From the NCBI RefSeq assembly GCF_003111685.1, contig NZ_CP022189.1, forward strand, positions 1,008,001 through 1,072,000: a stretch of DNA of 64,000 nt. Direction: 5' to 3'. Below the pieces are notes generated by a model that was given only the letters and a program-made list of their open reading frames with translations, did no database searches and was not told the DNA's origin. This DNA is from Alloyangia pacifica. GTDB taxonomy: Bacteria; Pseudomonadota; Alphaproteobacteria; Rhodobacterales; Rhodobacteraceae. Both the position numbers and the translations under genes were made by a program. Positions within the stretch are counted from its first letter, which is position 1. Each line of letters begins with the position of its first letter. Of this stretch, positions 17,933-26,623 are shown in pieces.

Positions 17933-18108
17933 TCAAGGGAGCGTTGGGCGCGACTTTGGATCTGCTGTTGCTGCTTGGCTTCAGTGCCAAGGAAATTGAG
18001 GTTCCAAAATGGTGCTGGAGTAGGGGCGGCACTGGCGCCACCTCTCCGTGTCTCGCTGTACGGCGATGGTTCGGCGCGAGGAGGGGGGTGGTCTTCAACC
18101 GCTGTTGA
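17929..18108 (+). CDS. Possible small phage protein (59 residues)
   Basis: A TTG start overlapping the fibre stop codon by two bases opens a 59-residue frame with a Leu-rich segment ('LDLLLLLGFSAKEIEVPKW') and a basic C-terminus. No other gene fits between the fibre and the phage right end. The coupling and the hydrophobic segment are suggestive only; no homologue is recalled and the frame could be chance. Confidence 0.3.
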   Translation: MIKGALGATLDLLLLLGFSAKEIEVPKWCWSRGGTGATSPCLAVRRWFGARRGVVFNRC

Positions 18109-18158
18109 ACGACCCGTTCAAACCCGCTCGAAACGCCCGTTGTTCAAAAGTCGTTTGC

Positions 18159-18202
18159 TGCAAGTTTGGCTGTAATTCACTGCAAGTTTACCTGTCACGC
18201 TA
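18159..18202 (+). repeat. Two adjacent 22-bp repeats, probable transposase (MuA-type) sites at the phage right end
   Basis: TGCAAGTTTGGCTGT (18159-18173) and TGCAAGTTTACCTGT (18181-18195) differ at two of fifteen bases and are spaced exactly 22 bp apart, so they fit two contiguous 22-bp units. At the right end of Mu the R1 and R2 transposase sites are likewise adjacent 22-bp units a few bases from the terminal CA. The repeats lie where the late operon ends and host-type sequence begins. Their role is inferred. Confidence 0.6.
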
Positions 18203-18226
18203 CAGCTGCCCGGACGCGCGGCGCGA

Positions 18227-18275
18227 TGGGAATGCATGGGATGGGATTTCATGGGTGGCATGGGAAAACGTGGGA
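18227..18275 (+). promoter_or_regulatory. Cluster of six TGGGA/T boxes, probable MraZ operator
   Basis: TGGGN pentamers begin at 18227, 18237, 18242, 18252, 18261 and 18271, so nearly all lie 9-10 bp apart (one helical turn). MraZ of Escherichia coli and other bacteria binds direct TGGGN repeats with five-base gaps upstream of its own operon. The cluster lies about 600 bp before mraZ, unusually far, and only 23-30 bp after the inferred phage end. Confidence 0.55.
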
Positions 18276-18418
18276 CCGGGCTGACCGGAGCGTTTGTGGC
18301 CCCGCGGGCGCAGGTCGCAACGGCAAGCAAACCAGCGCTGATTCAAGGGTTGAAGCACTCTACGCGCCATGACACATGCTCACGAAACCGCGATTCCGCC
18401 GGTCGTTGAAAAATTTTT

Positions 18419-18433
18419 TGGGATTTTGTGGGA
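18419..18433 (+). promoter_or_regulatory. TGGGA-N5-TGGGA pair, probable MraZ boxes
   Basis: Two TGGGA pentamers at 18419-18423 and 18429-18433 separated by TTTTG, inside a T-rich stretch. The five-base spacing is exactly that described for MraZ operators. The AT-rich flanks would suit a promoter, but I see no convincing -35/-10 pair. Confidence 0.55.
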
Positions 18434-18560
18434 GTTTTTTTCTCACGCTGGCGTTACCACATCTTGTGATGGGTGGGTTCCCGCTTACCACATATTCGTG
18501 AATGAGGTGCAAATTTGCCTCAATATGTTGTTCCGCAGGGGTCTGCAGGACAACATGCAG

Positions 18561-18603
18561 TGGGATTCTCCCGCAGATTTCTATTGCTTCCCATGAAATC
18601 CCA
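18561..18603. promoter_or_regulatory. Further TGGGA boxes, one forward and two reverse
   Basis: A forward TGGGA at 18561-18565 and two reverse copies (TCCCA) at 18589-18593 and 18599-18603, the reverse pair again 10 bp apart. The reverse pair lies in a 15-bp stretch that is the inverse of part of the cluster at 18227-18275 (ATGGGATTTCATGGG), so the two sites form a distant inverted repeat that could support looping. This is inference. Confidence 0.4.
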
Positions 18604-18798
18604 TGACATACCATTAATCACGACGAAGGGACGGGATAAGGGGCAGCAAACGACCCCGGCGAACATCCCAGAAATATAAAACGAGCAGGTTCATACAGGC
18701 ACCCGCCCTTCGTTGACATGAAGAATCCAGCGCGTGAGCGAGCAGACATCCCCCCAGGTGGCGTGCGTAGCTGGACCAGCCCGTAACACGGGTCAAGG

Positions 18799-18834
18799 CG
18801 GCGGGTTGATCGGTGGCAGCAGATCAACCCGCCG
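18799..18834 (+). terminator. Perfect 13-bp hairpin in the mraZ leader (terminator or attenuator)
   Basis: Arms at 18799-18811 and 18822-18834 are perfectly complementary (CGGCGGGTTGATC and its inverse) with a 10-base loop, followed by TATTTCGTTCT. It ends 31 bases before the mraZ GTG. A smaller hairpin (CCCGT/ACGGG, about 18780-18792) precedes it. It may end upstream transcription, attenuate the operon or protect the messenger 5' end; the T-run is imperfect. Confidence 0.5.
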
Positions 18835-18865
18835 TATTTCGTTCTAGGGGGCGAGAGTAGGGACA

Positions 18866-19384
18866 GTGGGCCGCAGGCTAAGGTTCAGAGGCGAGAGCCG
18901 CAACAAGGTGGACAGCAAGGGGCGGGTGTCGATCCCAGCCTCTTTTCGCCGTGTGCTCGAAGCTGGTGATCCTGATTGGTCTGCCGGGAACAACCCGAAT
19001 TTCGTGATCGTCTACGGCGATCACCGCCGCCAGTATCTCGAATGCTACACGATCGAGGAGATGGAGGCCGTCGAGGACCGCATCTCGGCGATGAAGCGCG
19101 GCTCGCAAAAGCGCCGCCTTCTGGAGCGTCTCTTCTCGACTCAATCCGTCACTACCAGCGTTGATGAAACTGGACGCATCGTGCTTCCGGCCAAGCTGCG
19201 TGATAAGATCGGTCTCGAGGACTGGGCGTATTTCGCCTCCAACGTAGACACCTTCCAGATCTGGAAGCCCGAGACCTTCGAAGAGATCGAGCTTGGCGGC
19301 ACCGCAGAATTCCTCGACGAGATGCCGGCGGACTTCGATCCGCTCGAGCTGCTCGACGAAAACGACGAAACCGAGGAGGCCTGA
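18866..19384 (+). CDS. mraZ: MraZ, transcriptional regulator of the dcw cluster
   Basis: 172 residues from a GTG start; the family usually begins just before 'FRGESRNKVDSKGRVSIPASFRR', seen here at residues 7-29. Two SpoVT-AbrB-like (MraZ) domains are present: the first with DSKGRVSIP near residue 16, the second with DETGRIVLPAKLR near residue 98. The acidic C-terminal tail ('LLDENDETEEA') is common in alphaproteobacteria. MraZ forms a ring and binds TGGGN repeats before its own operon, of which several sets lie upstream. It is the first gene of the cluster, three bases from rsmH. Confidence 0.95.
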   Translation: MGRRLRFRGESRNKVDSKGRVSIPASFRRVLEAGDPDWSAGNNPNFVIVYGDHRRQYLECYTIEEMEAVEDRISAMKRGSQKRRLLERLFSTQSVTTSVDETGRIVLPAKLRDKIGLEDWAYFASNVDTFQIWKPETFEEIELGGTAEFLDEMPADFDPLELLDENDETEEA

Positions 19385-19387
19385 GCC

Positions 19388-20377
19388 ATGGCGGCGCCCA
19401 AAGACCCCAACGCCGCTCCGCATGTCCCAGTCCTGCTGCGGCCGCTGCTGGACGCCGTGGCCCCGGTGCGCGGCACCTGGATTGACGGAACCTTCGGGGC
19501 AGGGGGCTATTCGCGCGGATTGCTCGAGGCCGGCGCCGACAAGGTGATCGGCATCGACCGCGATCCGCTGGCGCACCAGATGGCGGAAAGCTGGATCGGC
19601 GAGTACGGTGGACGGCTCGAGCTGGTGCTCGACAATTTTGCCAATATGGACGCGCACGCGACGGACGTTGACGGCGTTGTGCTCGATCTTGGCGTGTCGT
19701 CGATGCAGCTCGACCGGGCCGAGCGGGGCTTCTCCTTCCAGAAGGACGGGCCGCTCGACATGCGCATGGAGCAGTCGGGCGAGACCGCGGCGGACCTGGT
19801 GAAACGGCTCGATGAGACCACGCTGGCGGATGTGCTTTACACCTTCGGCGAAGAGCGCGCCTCGCGCCGGATCGCCAAGGCCATCGTCAAGGCCCGCGCT
19901 CTGGAGCCGATCGAGACCACGGCGCGGCTCTCGTCCATCGTCGAGGCCTGCCTGCCGCGTCCCAAGCCCGGCCAGTCCCACCCCGCGACGCGCTCGTTCC
20001 AGGCGCTGCGCATTGCGGTCAACGACGAGTATGGCGCGCTCTGGCGCGGCCTGATGGCCGCCGAGCGGGCGCTGAAGCCGGGCGGTCTGCTGGCCGTGGT
20101 GACCTTCCATTCGGTCGAGGACCGCATGGTCAAACGCTTCCTGCAGGCGCGCTCGGGCCGGCTGTCCTCGGTCAGCCGTTACGAACCCGAGGTCGAAACC
20201 GAACAGCCGCGCTTCGAGCTGGTCACCCGCAAGGCTGTGGGGCCGGACGACGTGGAGCTGGCGCAGAACCCGCGGTCGCGCTCGGCGCGGCTGCGCGTCG
20301 GGCGCCGCACCACGGCCGAGGCCGGAGATATCGAGTCGGGGGTGCTTTCCATGCCCCAACTGAGAGGAAAGAGCTGA
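19388..20377 (+). CDS. rsmH: 16S rRNA (cytosine-1402-N4)-methyltransferase RsmH
   Basis: 329 residues. The family start '[13 protein letters not shown]' (about residues 12-24) is followed by the S-adenosylmethionine-binding motif [12 protein letters not shown] (33-44), '[22 protein letters not shown]' near residue 97 and '[15 protein letters not shown]' near residue 200, all typical. It methylates C1402 in the ribosomal P site. It lies three bases after mraZ, overlaps ftsL by one base, and is expected to share the mraZ transcript. Confidence 0.96.
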   Translation: MAAPKDPNAAPHVPVLLRPLLDAVAPVRGTWIDGTFGAGGYSRGLLEAGADKVIGIDRDPLAHQMAESWIGEYGGRLELVLDNFANMDAHATDVDGVVLDLGVSSMQLDRAERGFSFQKDGPLDMRMEQSGETAADLVKRLDETTLADVLYTFGEERASRRIAKAIVKARALEPIETTARLSSIVEACLPRPKPGQSHPATRSFQALRIAVNDEYGALWRGLMAAERALKPGGLLAVVTFHSVEDRMVKRFLQARSGRLSSVSRYEPEVETEQPRFELVTRKAVGPDDVELAQNPRSRSARLRVGRRTTAEAGDIESGVLSMPQLRGKS

Positions 20378-20733
20378 TGCGAACGCTTCTCTATGTCACC
20401 ACCTTCATGGCGATGATCGGGCTGGCCTTCTGGGCCTACCACGAGAACTACAAGACCCAGGCCTCGCTGGACCACGTGCGCCAGCTGCAGCGCGACATCG
20501 GTGACGCCCGCGCCCGGCTGTCGATCCTGCGCGCCGAATGGGCCTATCTCAATCGCCCCGACCGGCTGCGCGATCTCGCCGAATTGAACTTCGAGCGGCT
20601 CGGCCTCTTGCCGATGCGCCCTGAGCAGTTCGGCCGCATCGACCAGGTGAACTACCCCGACAACCGTGCGCTGGTGTTCAACGACCTCGTTGATGTGACC
20701 AGCGCCGGAGCAGGGACGGGGGCGCTGCAATGA
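20377..20733 (+). CDS. ftsL: Cell division protein FtsL
   Basis: 118 residues. Residues about 3-20 form one membrane helix and about 24-60 a heptad-rich coiled coil; then 'LNRPDRLRDLAELNFERLGLLPM' is the conserved region seen in alphaproteobacterial FtsL. FtsL is a bitopic divisome protein acting with FtsB and FtsQ in activating septal synthesis by FtsW-FtsI. Its start shares one base with the rsmH stop and its stop overlaps ftsI by four bases. Confidence 0.9.
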   Translation: MRTLLYVTTFMAMIGLAFWAYHENYKTQASLDHVRQLQRDIGDARARLSILRAEWAYLNRPDRLRDLAELNFERLGLLPMRPEQFGRIDQVNYPDNRALVFNDLVDVTSAGAGTGALQ

Positions 20734-22523
20734 ACGGCCGCATCCCGCTTCGCCCGCTGGCCCGCGTTCTTGACGCCCGGCGCCGCGGCGAGAACCCGGA
20801 TGCGATCGAACGCGAAAACCTGCGCATCCGGCACGAACAGATGCGCGACAAGGCCCGCACGCGGGCCGAGGGCCGGCTGCTGGTGCTTGGCCTTGTTTTC
20901 TTCTGCGCCTTCGTGGTGATCGGCCTGCGCATGGGCATGCTGGCCCAGTCCCAGGCCGAGGAGCCGCAGGCCGCTGCCTCCGGTGCCTCGATCCTCGCCT
21001 CGCGCGCCGATATCGTGGACCGCCACGGCCGGATTCTGGCGACGAACATGGAGACGCATTCGCTCTACGCCCACCCGCACCAGATGATCGAGCCGGTGCG
21101 CGCGGCGGACGAGCTGATGAAGATCTTCCCCGATCTCGACCGCGAGCGGCTGCTGAAGGACTTCACCAACCCCAAGCGCAAGTTCATGTGGGTCAAGAAG
21201 AAGATCAGCCCCGAGCAGATGCAGGCGGTGCACGACATCGGCGAGCCGGGCTTGCTGTTCGGCCCGCGCGAGATGCGGCTCTATCCCAATGGCAAGCTGG
21301 CCTCGCACATCCTAGGTGGCGCCAGCTTCGGCCGTGAAGGCGTTGCCTCTGCCGAGGTGATCGGCACCGCGGGGATCGAACGCTACTTCGACGAGGAACT
21401 GCGCGATCCGGCCCGCGGCGGCGCGCCGCTGGAACTTTCGATAGACCTGTCGGTTCAGGCTGCGGCCGAGTCGGTGCTTCGCTCCGGCATGAAGCTGATG
21501 AACGCGCGTGGGGCGGCCACGGTTCTGCTGGACGTACACACCGGCGAGGTCCTCTCGATGGTCTCCTTGCCCGACTTTGATCCCAACGACCGTCCTCATC
21601 CGCCGGTCTCGGGGCGCCCGTCCGACAGCCCAATCTTCAACCACGCGGTGCAGGGCGTCTATGAGCTGGGCTCGACCTTCAAGATCTTCGCCGCTGCGCA
21701 AGCGATGGAGCTGGGTCTGGTCAATGCAGATACGGTGATCGACACCTCGCCGCCTATGAAGGTTGCGGGCTTCCGGATTGGCGAGTTCGAGGGCCACAAC
21801 TACGGCAAGCAGACCGTCGAGGGAATCATCACCCACAGCTCGAACCGCGGCACCGCCAAGATCGCGCTCGCCGTCGGCGGAGACCGGCAGCAAGACTTCC
21901 TGAAATCGCTCGGCTTCTTCGAGCCCACTGGGGTCGAAATCTCCGAGGCGCAGTCCGGCAAGCCGCTGTTGCCGCGGCGCTGGACGGAGTTGAGCACGGT
22001 GACTGTCTCCTACGGGCACGGGCTGTCGGCGTCGCCGCTGCACCTGGCCGCGGGCTATGCGACGATCGCTAACGGTGGTCACAAGATCCAACCGACACTC
22101 ATAAAGCAGGACGGTCCGCATTACGGTCCTCGGCTGCTTTCCGAGAAAACGGCGGCGAGCGCTCGGCGCATGCTGCGCAGCGTCGTGACCGAGGGCACTG
22201 CCAGCTTCGGCGATGTGCCCGGCTACCACGTGGCGGGCAAAACCGGATCGGCTGACAAGCCCAAGGAAAACGGTGGCGGCTACTACAAGGACAAGCTGAT
22301 TTCCACATTCGCGGCGATGTTCCCGGCCGACGCTCCGCGCTACGTGCTGATCCTCACCCTCGATGAGCCGGTCGAGACTTCGGGCAACCGTCCGCGCCGC
22401 ACTGCCGGTTGGACCGCGGTGCCGGTTGCTGCCGAGATGATCACCCGGATCGCGCCGCTTCTGGGCTTGCGTCCGGACTACGATGTGCCAGAAGAGGAGG
22501 AGGTCACGCTGGTTCGCAACTGA
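20730..22523 (+). CDS. ftsI: Septal peptidoglycan transpeptidase FtsI (PBP3)
   Basis: 597 residues. A membrane helix lies near residues 48-68, then the dimerisation domain and a transpeptidase domain with all three penicillin-binding motifs: STFK (catalytic Ser315, Lys318), SSN (370-372) and KTG (504-506). It cross-links septal peptidoglycan, paired with the glycosyltransferase FtsW encoded later in the cluster. It overlaps ftsL by four bases; a 69-base gap with a GC-rich inverted repeat separates it from murE. Confidence 0.96.
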   Translation: MNGRIPLRPLARVLDARRRGENPDAIERENLRIRHEQMRDKARTRAEGRLLVLGLVFFCAFVVIGLRMGMLAQSQAEEPQAAASGASILASRADIVDRHGRILATNMETHSLYAHPHQMIEPVRAADELMKIFPDLDRERLLKDFTNPKRKFMWVKKKISPEQMQAVHDIGEPGLLFGPREMRLYPNGKLASHILGGASFGREGVASAEVIGTAGIERYFDEELRDPARGGAPLELSIDLSVQAAAESVLRSGMKLMNARGAATVLLDVHTGEVLSMVSLPDFDPNDRPHPPVSGRPSDSPIFNHAVQGVYELGSTFKIFAAAQAMELGLVNADTVIDTSPPMKVAGFRIGEFEGHNYGKQTVEGIITHSSNRGTAKIALAVGGDRQQDFLKSLGFFEPTGVEISEAQSGKPLLPRRWTELSTVTVSYGHGLSASPLHLAAGYATIANGGHKIQPTLIKQDGPHYGPRLLSEKTAASARRMLRSVVTEGTASFGDVPGYHVAGKTGSADKPKENGGGYYKDKLISTFAAMFPADAPRYVLILTLDEPVETSGNRPRRTAGWTAVPVAAEMITRIAPLLGLRPDYDVPEEEEVTLVRN

Positions 22524-22592
22524 TCCGGCGCCGGCCTCCGGCCCGTTTTTCGGGGCCGTGTATATCCGGAATACAAAGATGAAAGGGCCGTC

Positions 22593-24086
22593 ATGGGCGC
22601 CGTCATTGGAGAGGGCAAAAGCCTCAGCGAGCTGGGTTTGACCGCACGGGGCGGTCGCGAGGCGCGGGTGACGGGACTGTCGGTCGACAGTCGCGAGGTG
22701 ACCTCGGGACACCTCTTTGCCGCGCTGCCGGGCACCAAGGTGCACGGCGCGGCCTTCATCCCCACGGCGCTTGAACAGGGCGCCTCTGCCATTCTCACCG
22801 ATGCCGAAGGCGCTGCGATGGCCGCCGAGGCGCTCGCGGGCTCCGAGGCCGCGCTGGTCATCGCTGCGGATGCGCGGCAGACGCTGGCCTATGCCGCCGC
22901 GCTCTGGTTCGGCGCGCAGCCCGAGGTCACCGTGGCGGTGACCGGCACCAACGGCAAGACCTCGGTCGCCACCTTCCTGCGCCACATCTGGCAGGACATG
23001 GGCTTTCGCGCCATCAACCTCGGCACAACCGGGGTCGAGGGCGACTGGCAGGCGCCGCTCAAGCACACCACGCCCGAGCCGATCACCCTGCATCGCGCGC
23101 TTGCCGGTGCCGCCGAGGCGGGCGTCGATCACTGCGCCATGGAGGCCTCAAGCCACGGGCTCGACCAGCGCCGTCTCGACGGGGTGCAACTGAAGGCCGC
23201 GGGCTTTACCAACTTCACCCAGGATCACCTCGACTACCACGCGGATTTCGAAGAGTATTTCGCCGCCAAGGCCGGACTTTTCGCGCGCGTTCTGCCCGAT
23301 GAGGGCGTCGCGGTGATCAACATCGACGACCCGTGCGGCATCGACATGATGGCCATCGCCCGCGCCCGCGGCCAGGAGGTGATCTCGGTCGGCGAGGCGA
23401 CGGGCTGCGACCTTCGCATCCTTGGTCAGCGCTTCCATGCCACGGGGCAGGATCTGCGGCTCGACTGGCGCGGCGCGGTGCAGCAGCTCCGGCTCGGCCT
23501 CATCGGTGGCTTCCAAGGCCAGAATGCGGCGCTGGCAGCCGGTCTCGCGCTGGCCTGCGGCGCCGATCCCGAGCAGGTCTTCCCGGCGCTGGAACGGCTC
23601 GAGACGGTGCGCGGGCGCATGCAGCTTGCCGCGACCCGCGACAATGGCGCGGCGGTGTATGTCGACTTTGCCCATACGCCCGATGCGGTCGCGACCGCGC
23701 TGCAGGCGCTGCGCCCGCATGTCATGGGCCGGCTGATCGCCATCGTCGGCGCGGGCGGTGACCGCGACCCGGGCAAGCGCCCGCTGATGGGCGCGGCCGC
23801 CACCGAACACGCCGACATGGTGATCGTGTCGGACGACAACCCGCGCTCCGAGGAGCCCGGCTCGATCCGCGCGCAGGTGCTGGGCGGCGCGCCCGGCGCG
23901 CTTGAGGTCGGCGACCGTGCCGAGGCGATCCTGCGCGGCGTCGACATGCTGCAGCCCGGCGACGCGCTGATGATCCTTGGCAAGGGTCACGAGACCGGCC
24001 AGATCGTCGGCGACACCATTTACCCCTTTGACGATGTCGAGCAGGCAAGCGTTGCCGTGGCGGCACTGGACGGGAGAGGCCTGTGA
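22593..24086 (+). CDS. murE: UDP-MurNAc-L-Ala-D-Glu:meso-diaminopimelate ligase MurE
   Basis: 497 residues. The ATP-binding GTNGKT motif is at residues 118-123, and DNPR (415-418) marks the meso-diaminopimelate-specific form. 'LSVDSREVTSGHLFAALPG' near residue 29 is the family N-terminus. It adds the third residue of the peptide stem in the cytoplasm. Its TGA overlaps the GTG start of murF. Confidence 0.96.
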   Translation: MGAVIGEGKSLSELGLTARGGREARVTGLSVDSREVTSGHLFAALPGTKVHGAAFIPTALEQGASAILTDAEGAAMAAEALAGSEAALVIAADARQTLAYAAALWFGAQPEVTVAVTGTNGKTSVATFLRHIWQDMGFRAINLGTTGVEGDWQAPLKHTTPEPITLHRALAGAAEAGVDHCAMEASSHGLDQRRLDGVQLKAAGFTNFTQDHLDYHADFEEYFAAKAGLFARVLPDEGVAVINIDDPCGIDMMAIARARGQEVISVGEATGCDLRILGQRFHATGQDLRLDWRGAVQQLRLGLIGGFQGQNAALAAGLALACGADPEQVFPALERLETVRGRMQLAATRDNGAAVYVDFAHTPDAVATALQALRPHVMGRLIAIVGAGGDRDPGKRPLMGAAATEHADMVIVSDDNPRSEEPGSIRAQVLGGAPGALEVGDRAEAILRGVDMLQPGDALMILGKGHETGQIVGDTIYPFDDVEQASVAVAALDGRGL

Positions 24087-25513
24087 CGCTCTGGACGGCA
24101 GAAGACGCGGCGCGCGCCACAGGCGGGCGTGCCATCGGAGATTGGACGGTCCGCGGTGTGTCGATCGACACGCGGACGATTCAGAAGGGTGACCTTTTCG
24201 TCGCGTTGAAGGCGGCACGGGACGGGCATGAGTTCGTCGCGCAGGCGCTGGAAAAGGGCGCCGCCGCTGCCCTCGTCAGCCATATTCCCGAAGGGGTTCC
24301 CGAGGGCGCACCGCTCTTGCTGGTGGACGACGTGCTGACCGGGCTCGAGGCGCTGGGGCGCGCTGCGCGTGCCCGCACCCGGGCGCAGGTGGTGGCGGTG
24401 ACCGGCTCGGTCGGCAAGACCTCGACCAAGGAGATGCTGCGCACCGTTCTGAGCGCGCAGGGCACCGTGCATGCCGCCGAGAAAAGCTACAACAACCATT
24501 GGGGCGTGCCGCTGACGCTGGCGCGCATGCCCGCCGACGTTGATTTCGCGGTCATCGAGATCGGCATGAATCACCCGGGCGAGATCGCGCCGCTGTCGCG
24601 CATGGCGCGGCCGCTTGTGGCGATGATCACCATTGTCGCGCCGGCGCATCTGGCGGCCTTCGAGAGCCTCGAGGGCATCGCCCGCGAGAAGGCGGCGATC
24701 TTCGAGGGGCTGGAGCCGGGCGGCATCGCGGTGGTCAACGGCGACCTCGAGGTTTCGCCACTGCTGATCGAACTGGCCGAGGCGAGGGCCGAGCAGGTCA
24801 TCACCTTTGGCGAGGCGGCGGGCAACCATCACAGGGTCGAGCAGGTTACCATCTGCGACGCGGCCACCGTGGCGCAGGGCCGCGCCTGGCGGACGCATGT
24901 TCTCTACAAGGTCGCAGTGCCGGGCCGTCACTTTGCCGTCAACGCCATGGGCGTTCTGGCGGTGGTACACGCGCTGGGGCTGGACCGGGCCATGGCGATC
25001 ACCGCGCTCGGTCAATGGGAGCCCGGGGCGGGCCGTGGCCTGCGCGAGGTCATCACCCTCGACCCGGTCGAGACGCAGTTGACGCTCGAGCTCATCGACG
25101 ACGCCTACAATGCCAACCCCGCTTCGCTTGGCGCCTCGCTCGAAGTTCTTGCCGGGGCCAAACCCAAGGACGGCATCGGGCGTGTCGATCATGGTCGGCG
25201 CATCGCCTATCTCGGCGATATGAAGGAGCTTGGCGCACAGGAGCACGCGCTGCACGCGGCGCTGGCCGAGCACCCTGCGATGGCAAACATCGACATCGTG
25301 CATTGCGTGGGGCCGCTCATGCGCGACCTCTGGGAGGCGCTGCCCGAGCGCAAGCGGGGCCATTGGGCCGAGACCAGCGTCGCCATGGCCCAGCGGGTGC
25401 GCCACGACCTCGACGCCGGCGACGTGGTGCTGGTGAAGGGCTCGCTCTCGATGGCGCTGGCGCGCGTGGTTGACGCGATCCACAAAATGGGTCATGCGCC
25501 CGCCACGATCTGA
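24083..25513 (+). CDS. murF: UDP-MurNAc-tripeptide:D-Ala-D-Ala ligase MurF
   Basis: 476 residues from a GTG start overlapping the murE stop by four bases. N-terminal 'GVSIDTRTIQKGDLFVALKA' (about residues 24-43), ATP-binding TGSVGKTST (107-115), 'YNNHWGVPLTL' near residue 137 and 'DDAYNANPASL' near residue 339 are all Mur ligase F signatures. It completes the UDP-MurNAc-pentapeptide, the substrate of MraY encoded 18 bases downstream. Confidence 0.96.
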   Translation: MTLWTAEDAARATGGRAIGDWTVRGVSIDTRTIQKGDLFVALKAARDGHEFVAQALEKGAAAALVSHIPEGVPEGAPLLLVDDVLTGLEALGRAARARTRAQVVAVTGSVGKTSTKEMLRTVLSAQGTVHAAEKSYNNHWGVPLTLARMPADVDFAVIEIGMNHPGEIAPLSRMARPLVAMITIVAPAHLAAFESLEGIAREKAAIFEGLEPGGIAVVNGDLEVSPLLIELAEARAEQVITFGEAAGNHHRVEQVTICDAATVAQGRAWRTHVLYKVAVPGRHFAVNAMGVLAVVHALGLDRAMAITALGQWEPGAGRGLREVITLDPVETQLTLELIDDAYNANPASLGASLEVLAGAKPKDGIGRVDHGRRIAYLGDMKELGAQEHALHAALAEHPAMANIDIVHCVGPLMRDLWEALPERKRGHWAETSVAMAQRVRHDLDAGDVVLVKGSLSMALARVVDAIHKMGHAPATI

Positions 25514-25531
25514 CAAGAAGGACCGGGGCTC

Positions 25532-26614
25532 ATGCTCTACTGGCTGACTGGACTGAGTGACGGCGGCGATGTCTTCAATCTCTTCCGCTACATCACTTTC
25601 CGGGCGGGCGGGGCGTTTCTGACCGCGCTGATCTTCGGCTTTCTCTTCGGGCGCCCGCTGATCGACGTGCTGCGCAAGCGGCAGGGCAAGGGCCAGCCGA
25701 TCCGCACCGACGGCCCCGAGGGGCATTTCGTCAAGGCCGGTACCCCGACCATGGGCGGCCTGCTCATCGTCGGCGCGCTGCTGACCTCGACGCTGCTCTG
25801 GGCGCGGCTCGACAACGGCTTTGTCTGGATGGTGCTCTTCGTCACCATGGGCTACGCGGCGATCGGCTTCGCCGACGACTATGCCAAGGTGAAGAAGCAG
25901 AACACAGACGGCGTCTCGGGCAAGGTGCGCCTTGCCATCGGCTTTGGCATCGCGGCGATTGCGGCGACCTGGGCGGCCTGGCTGCACCCTGCGGATCTGA
26001 CCGGCCAGCTGGCGTTTCCGGTGTTCAAGAACGCGCTGCTGGATCTGGGCTGGGTCTTCGTGCCCTTCGCGATGATCGTCATCGTCGGTGCTGCCAACGC
26101 GGTGAACCTGACCGACGGGCTCGACGGGCTCGCGATCATGCCGGTGATGATCGCCGGCGGCACGCTCGGCATCATCGCCTATGCCGTGGGGCGCACGGAC
26201 TTCACCGAGTACCTCGACGTGCACTACGTGCCCGGCACCGGCGAGATCCTGATCTTTACCGCCGCGCTGATCGGCGGCGGGCTCGGTTTCCTGTGGTACA
26301 ACGCGCCGCCCGCGGCGGTCTTCATGGGCGACACCGGCTCGCTGGCATTGGGCGGCGCGCTCGGCGCCATCGCGGTGGCCACCAAGCACGAGATCGTGCT
26401 GGCCATTGTCGGTGGGCTCTTCGTGGTCGAGGCGCTCTCGGTGATCATCCAGGTGCTCTACTTCAAGCGCACCGGCAAGCGGGTGTTCCTGATGGCGCCA
26501 ATCCACCACCACTACGAGAAGAAGGGCTGGGCCGAGCCGCAGATCGTCATCCGCTTCTGGATCATCTCGCTGATCCTGGCGCTGATCGGCCTCGCCACGC
26601 TGAAGCTGCGCTGA
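25532..26614 (+). CDS. mraY: Phospho-MurNAc-pentapeptide transferase MraY
   Basis: 360 residues, the usual length, with about ten membrane helices. Signatures: 'PTMGGLLI' near residue 74, the catalytic-site '[15 protein letters not shown]' near residue 113, '[13 protein letters not shown]' near residue 190, and '[12 protein letters not shown]' near residue 323. It transfers phospho-MurNAc-pentapeptide to undecaprenyl phosphate to make lipid I. It is the last gene before the hairpin-bearing gap that precedes murD. Confidence 0.97.
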   Translation: MLYWLTGLSDGGDVFNLFRYITFRAGGAFLTALIFGFLFGRPLIDVLRKRQGKGQPIRTDGPEGHFVKAGTPTMGGLLIVGALLTSTLLWARLDNGFVWMVLFVTMGYAAIGFADDYAKVKKQNTDGVSGKVRLAIGFGIAAIAATWAAWLHPADLTGQLAFPVFKNALLDLGWVFVPFAMIVIVGAANAVNLTDGLDGLAIMPVMIAGGTLGIIAYAVGRTDFTEYLDVHYVPGTGEILIFTAALIGGGLGFLWYNAPPAAVFMGDTGSLALGGALGAIAVATKHEIVLAIVGGLFVVEALSVIIQVLYFKRTGKRVFLMAPIHHHYEKKGWAEPQIVIRFWIISLILALIGLATLKLR

Positions 26615-26623
26615 GGCGGGGGC

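Larger units (their letters stand above)
1..18204. mobile_element. Mu-like prophage, late (right-hand) part, truncated by window start
   Basis: Continuous late operon on the plus strand: Mu-type head genes (portal C-terminus, gpF, gpG, gpI/Z, gpT) followed by a siphovirus-type tail module ending in a beta-helix fibre. Such head/tail mosaics are known in transposable phages of Rhodobacteraceae. Two adjacent 22-bp repeats at 18159-18202 resemble the contiguous R1/R2 transposase sites of Mu, so the right end is placed at the CA dinucleotide at 18196-18197 or 18203-18204. This boundary is inferred. The transposase, repressor, lysis and packaging genes must lie to the left of the window. One gene (NlpC/P60) carries a nonsense codon, so the prophage may be defective. 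Confidence 0.85.
18109..18865 (+). other. Phage-host junction and long mraZ leader without genes
   Basis: 757 bases with no convincing gene. It holds, in order, the 22-bp repeats of the phage end, a cluster of phased TGGGA boxes (18227-18275), a second pair (18419-18433), a short imperfect palindrome around GCAAATTTGC (18504-18521), further TGGGA boxes in both directions (18561-18603), a TTGACA (18713-18718) without a clear -10 partner, and a strong hairpin just before mraZ (18799-18834). The frames of 60-84 codons here have no ribosome sites or family resemblance. Confidence 0.7.

Noticed and set aside
18713..18745. TTGACA at 18713 as the mraZ promoter -35
   Set aside because: No acceptable -10 sequence at 16-18 bases; kept only as a note in the leader entry.
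24020..26512. An 830-codon minus-strand frame across murF and mraY
   Set aside because: Shadow frame; His/Arg/Asp-rich sequence typical of antisense translation of high-GC genes.
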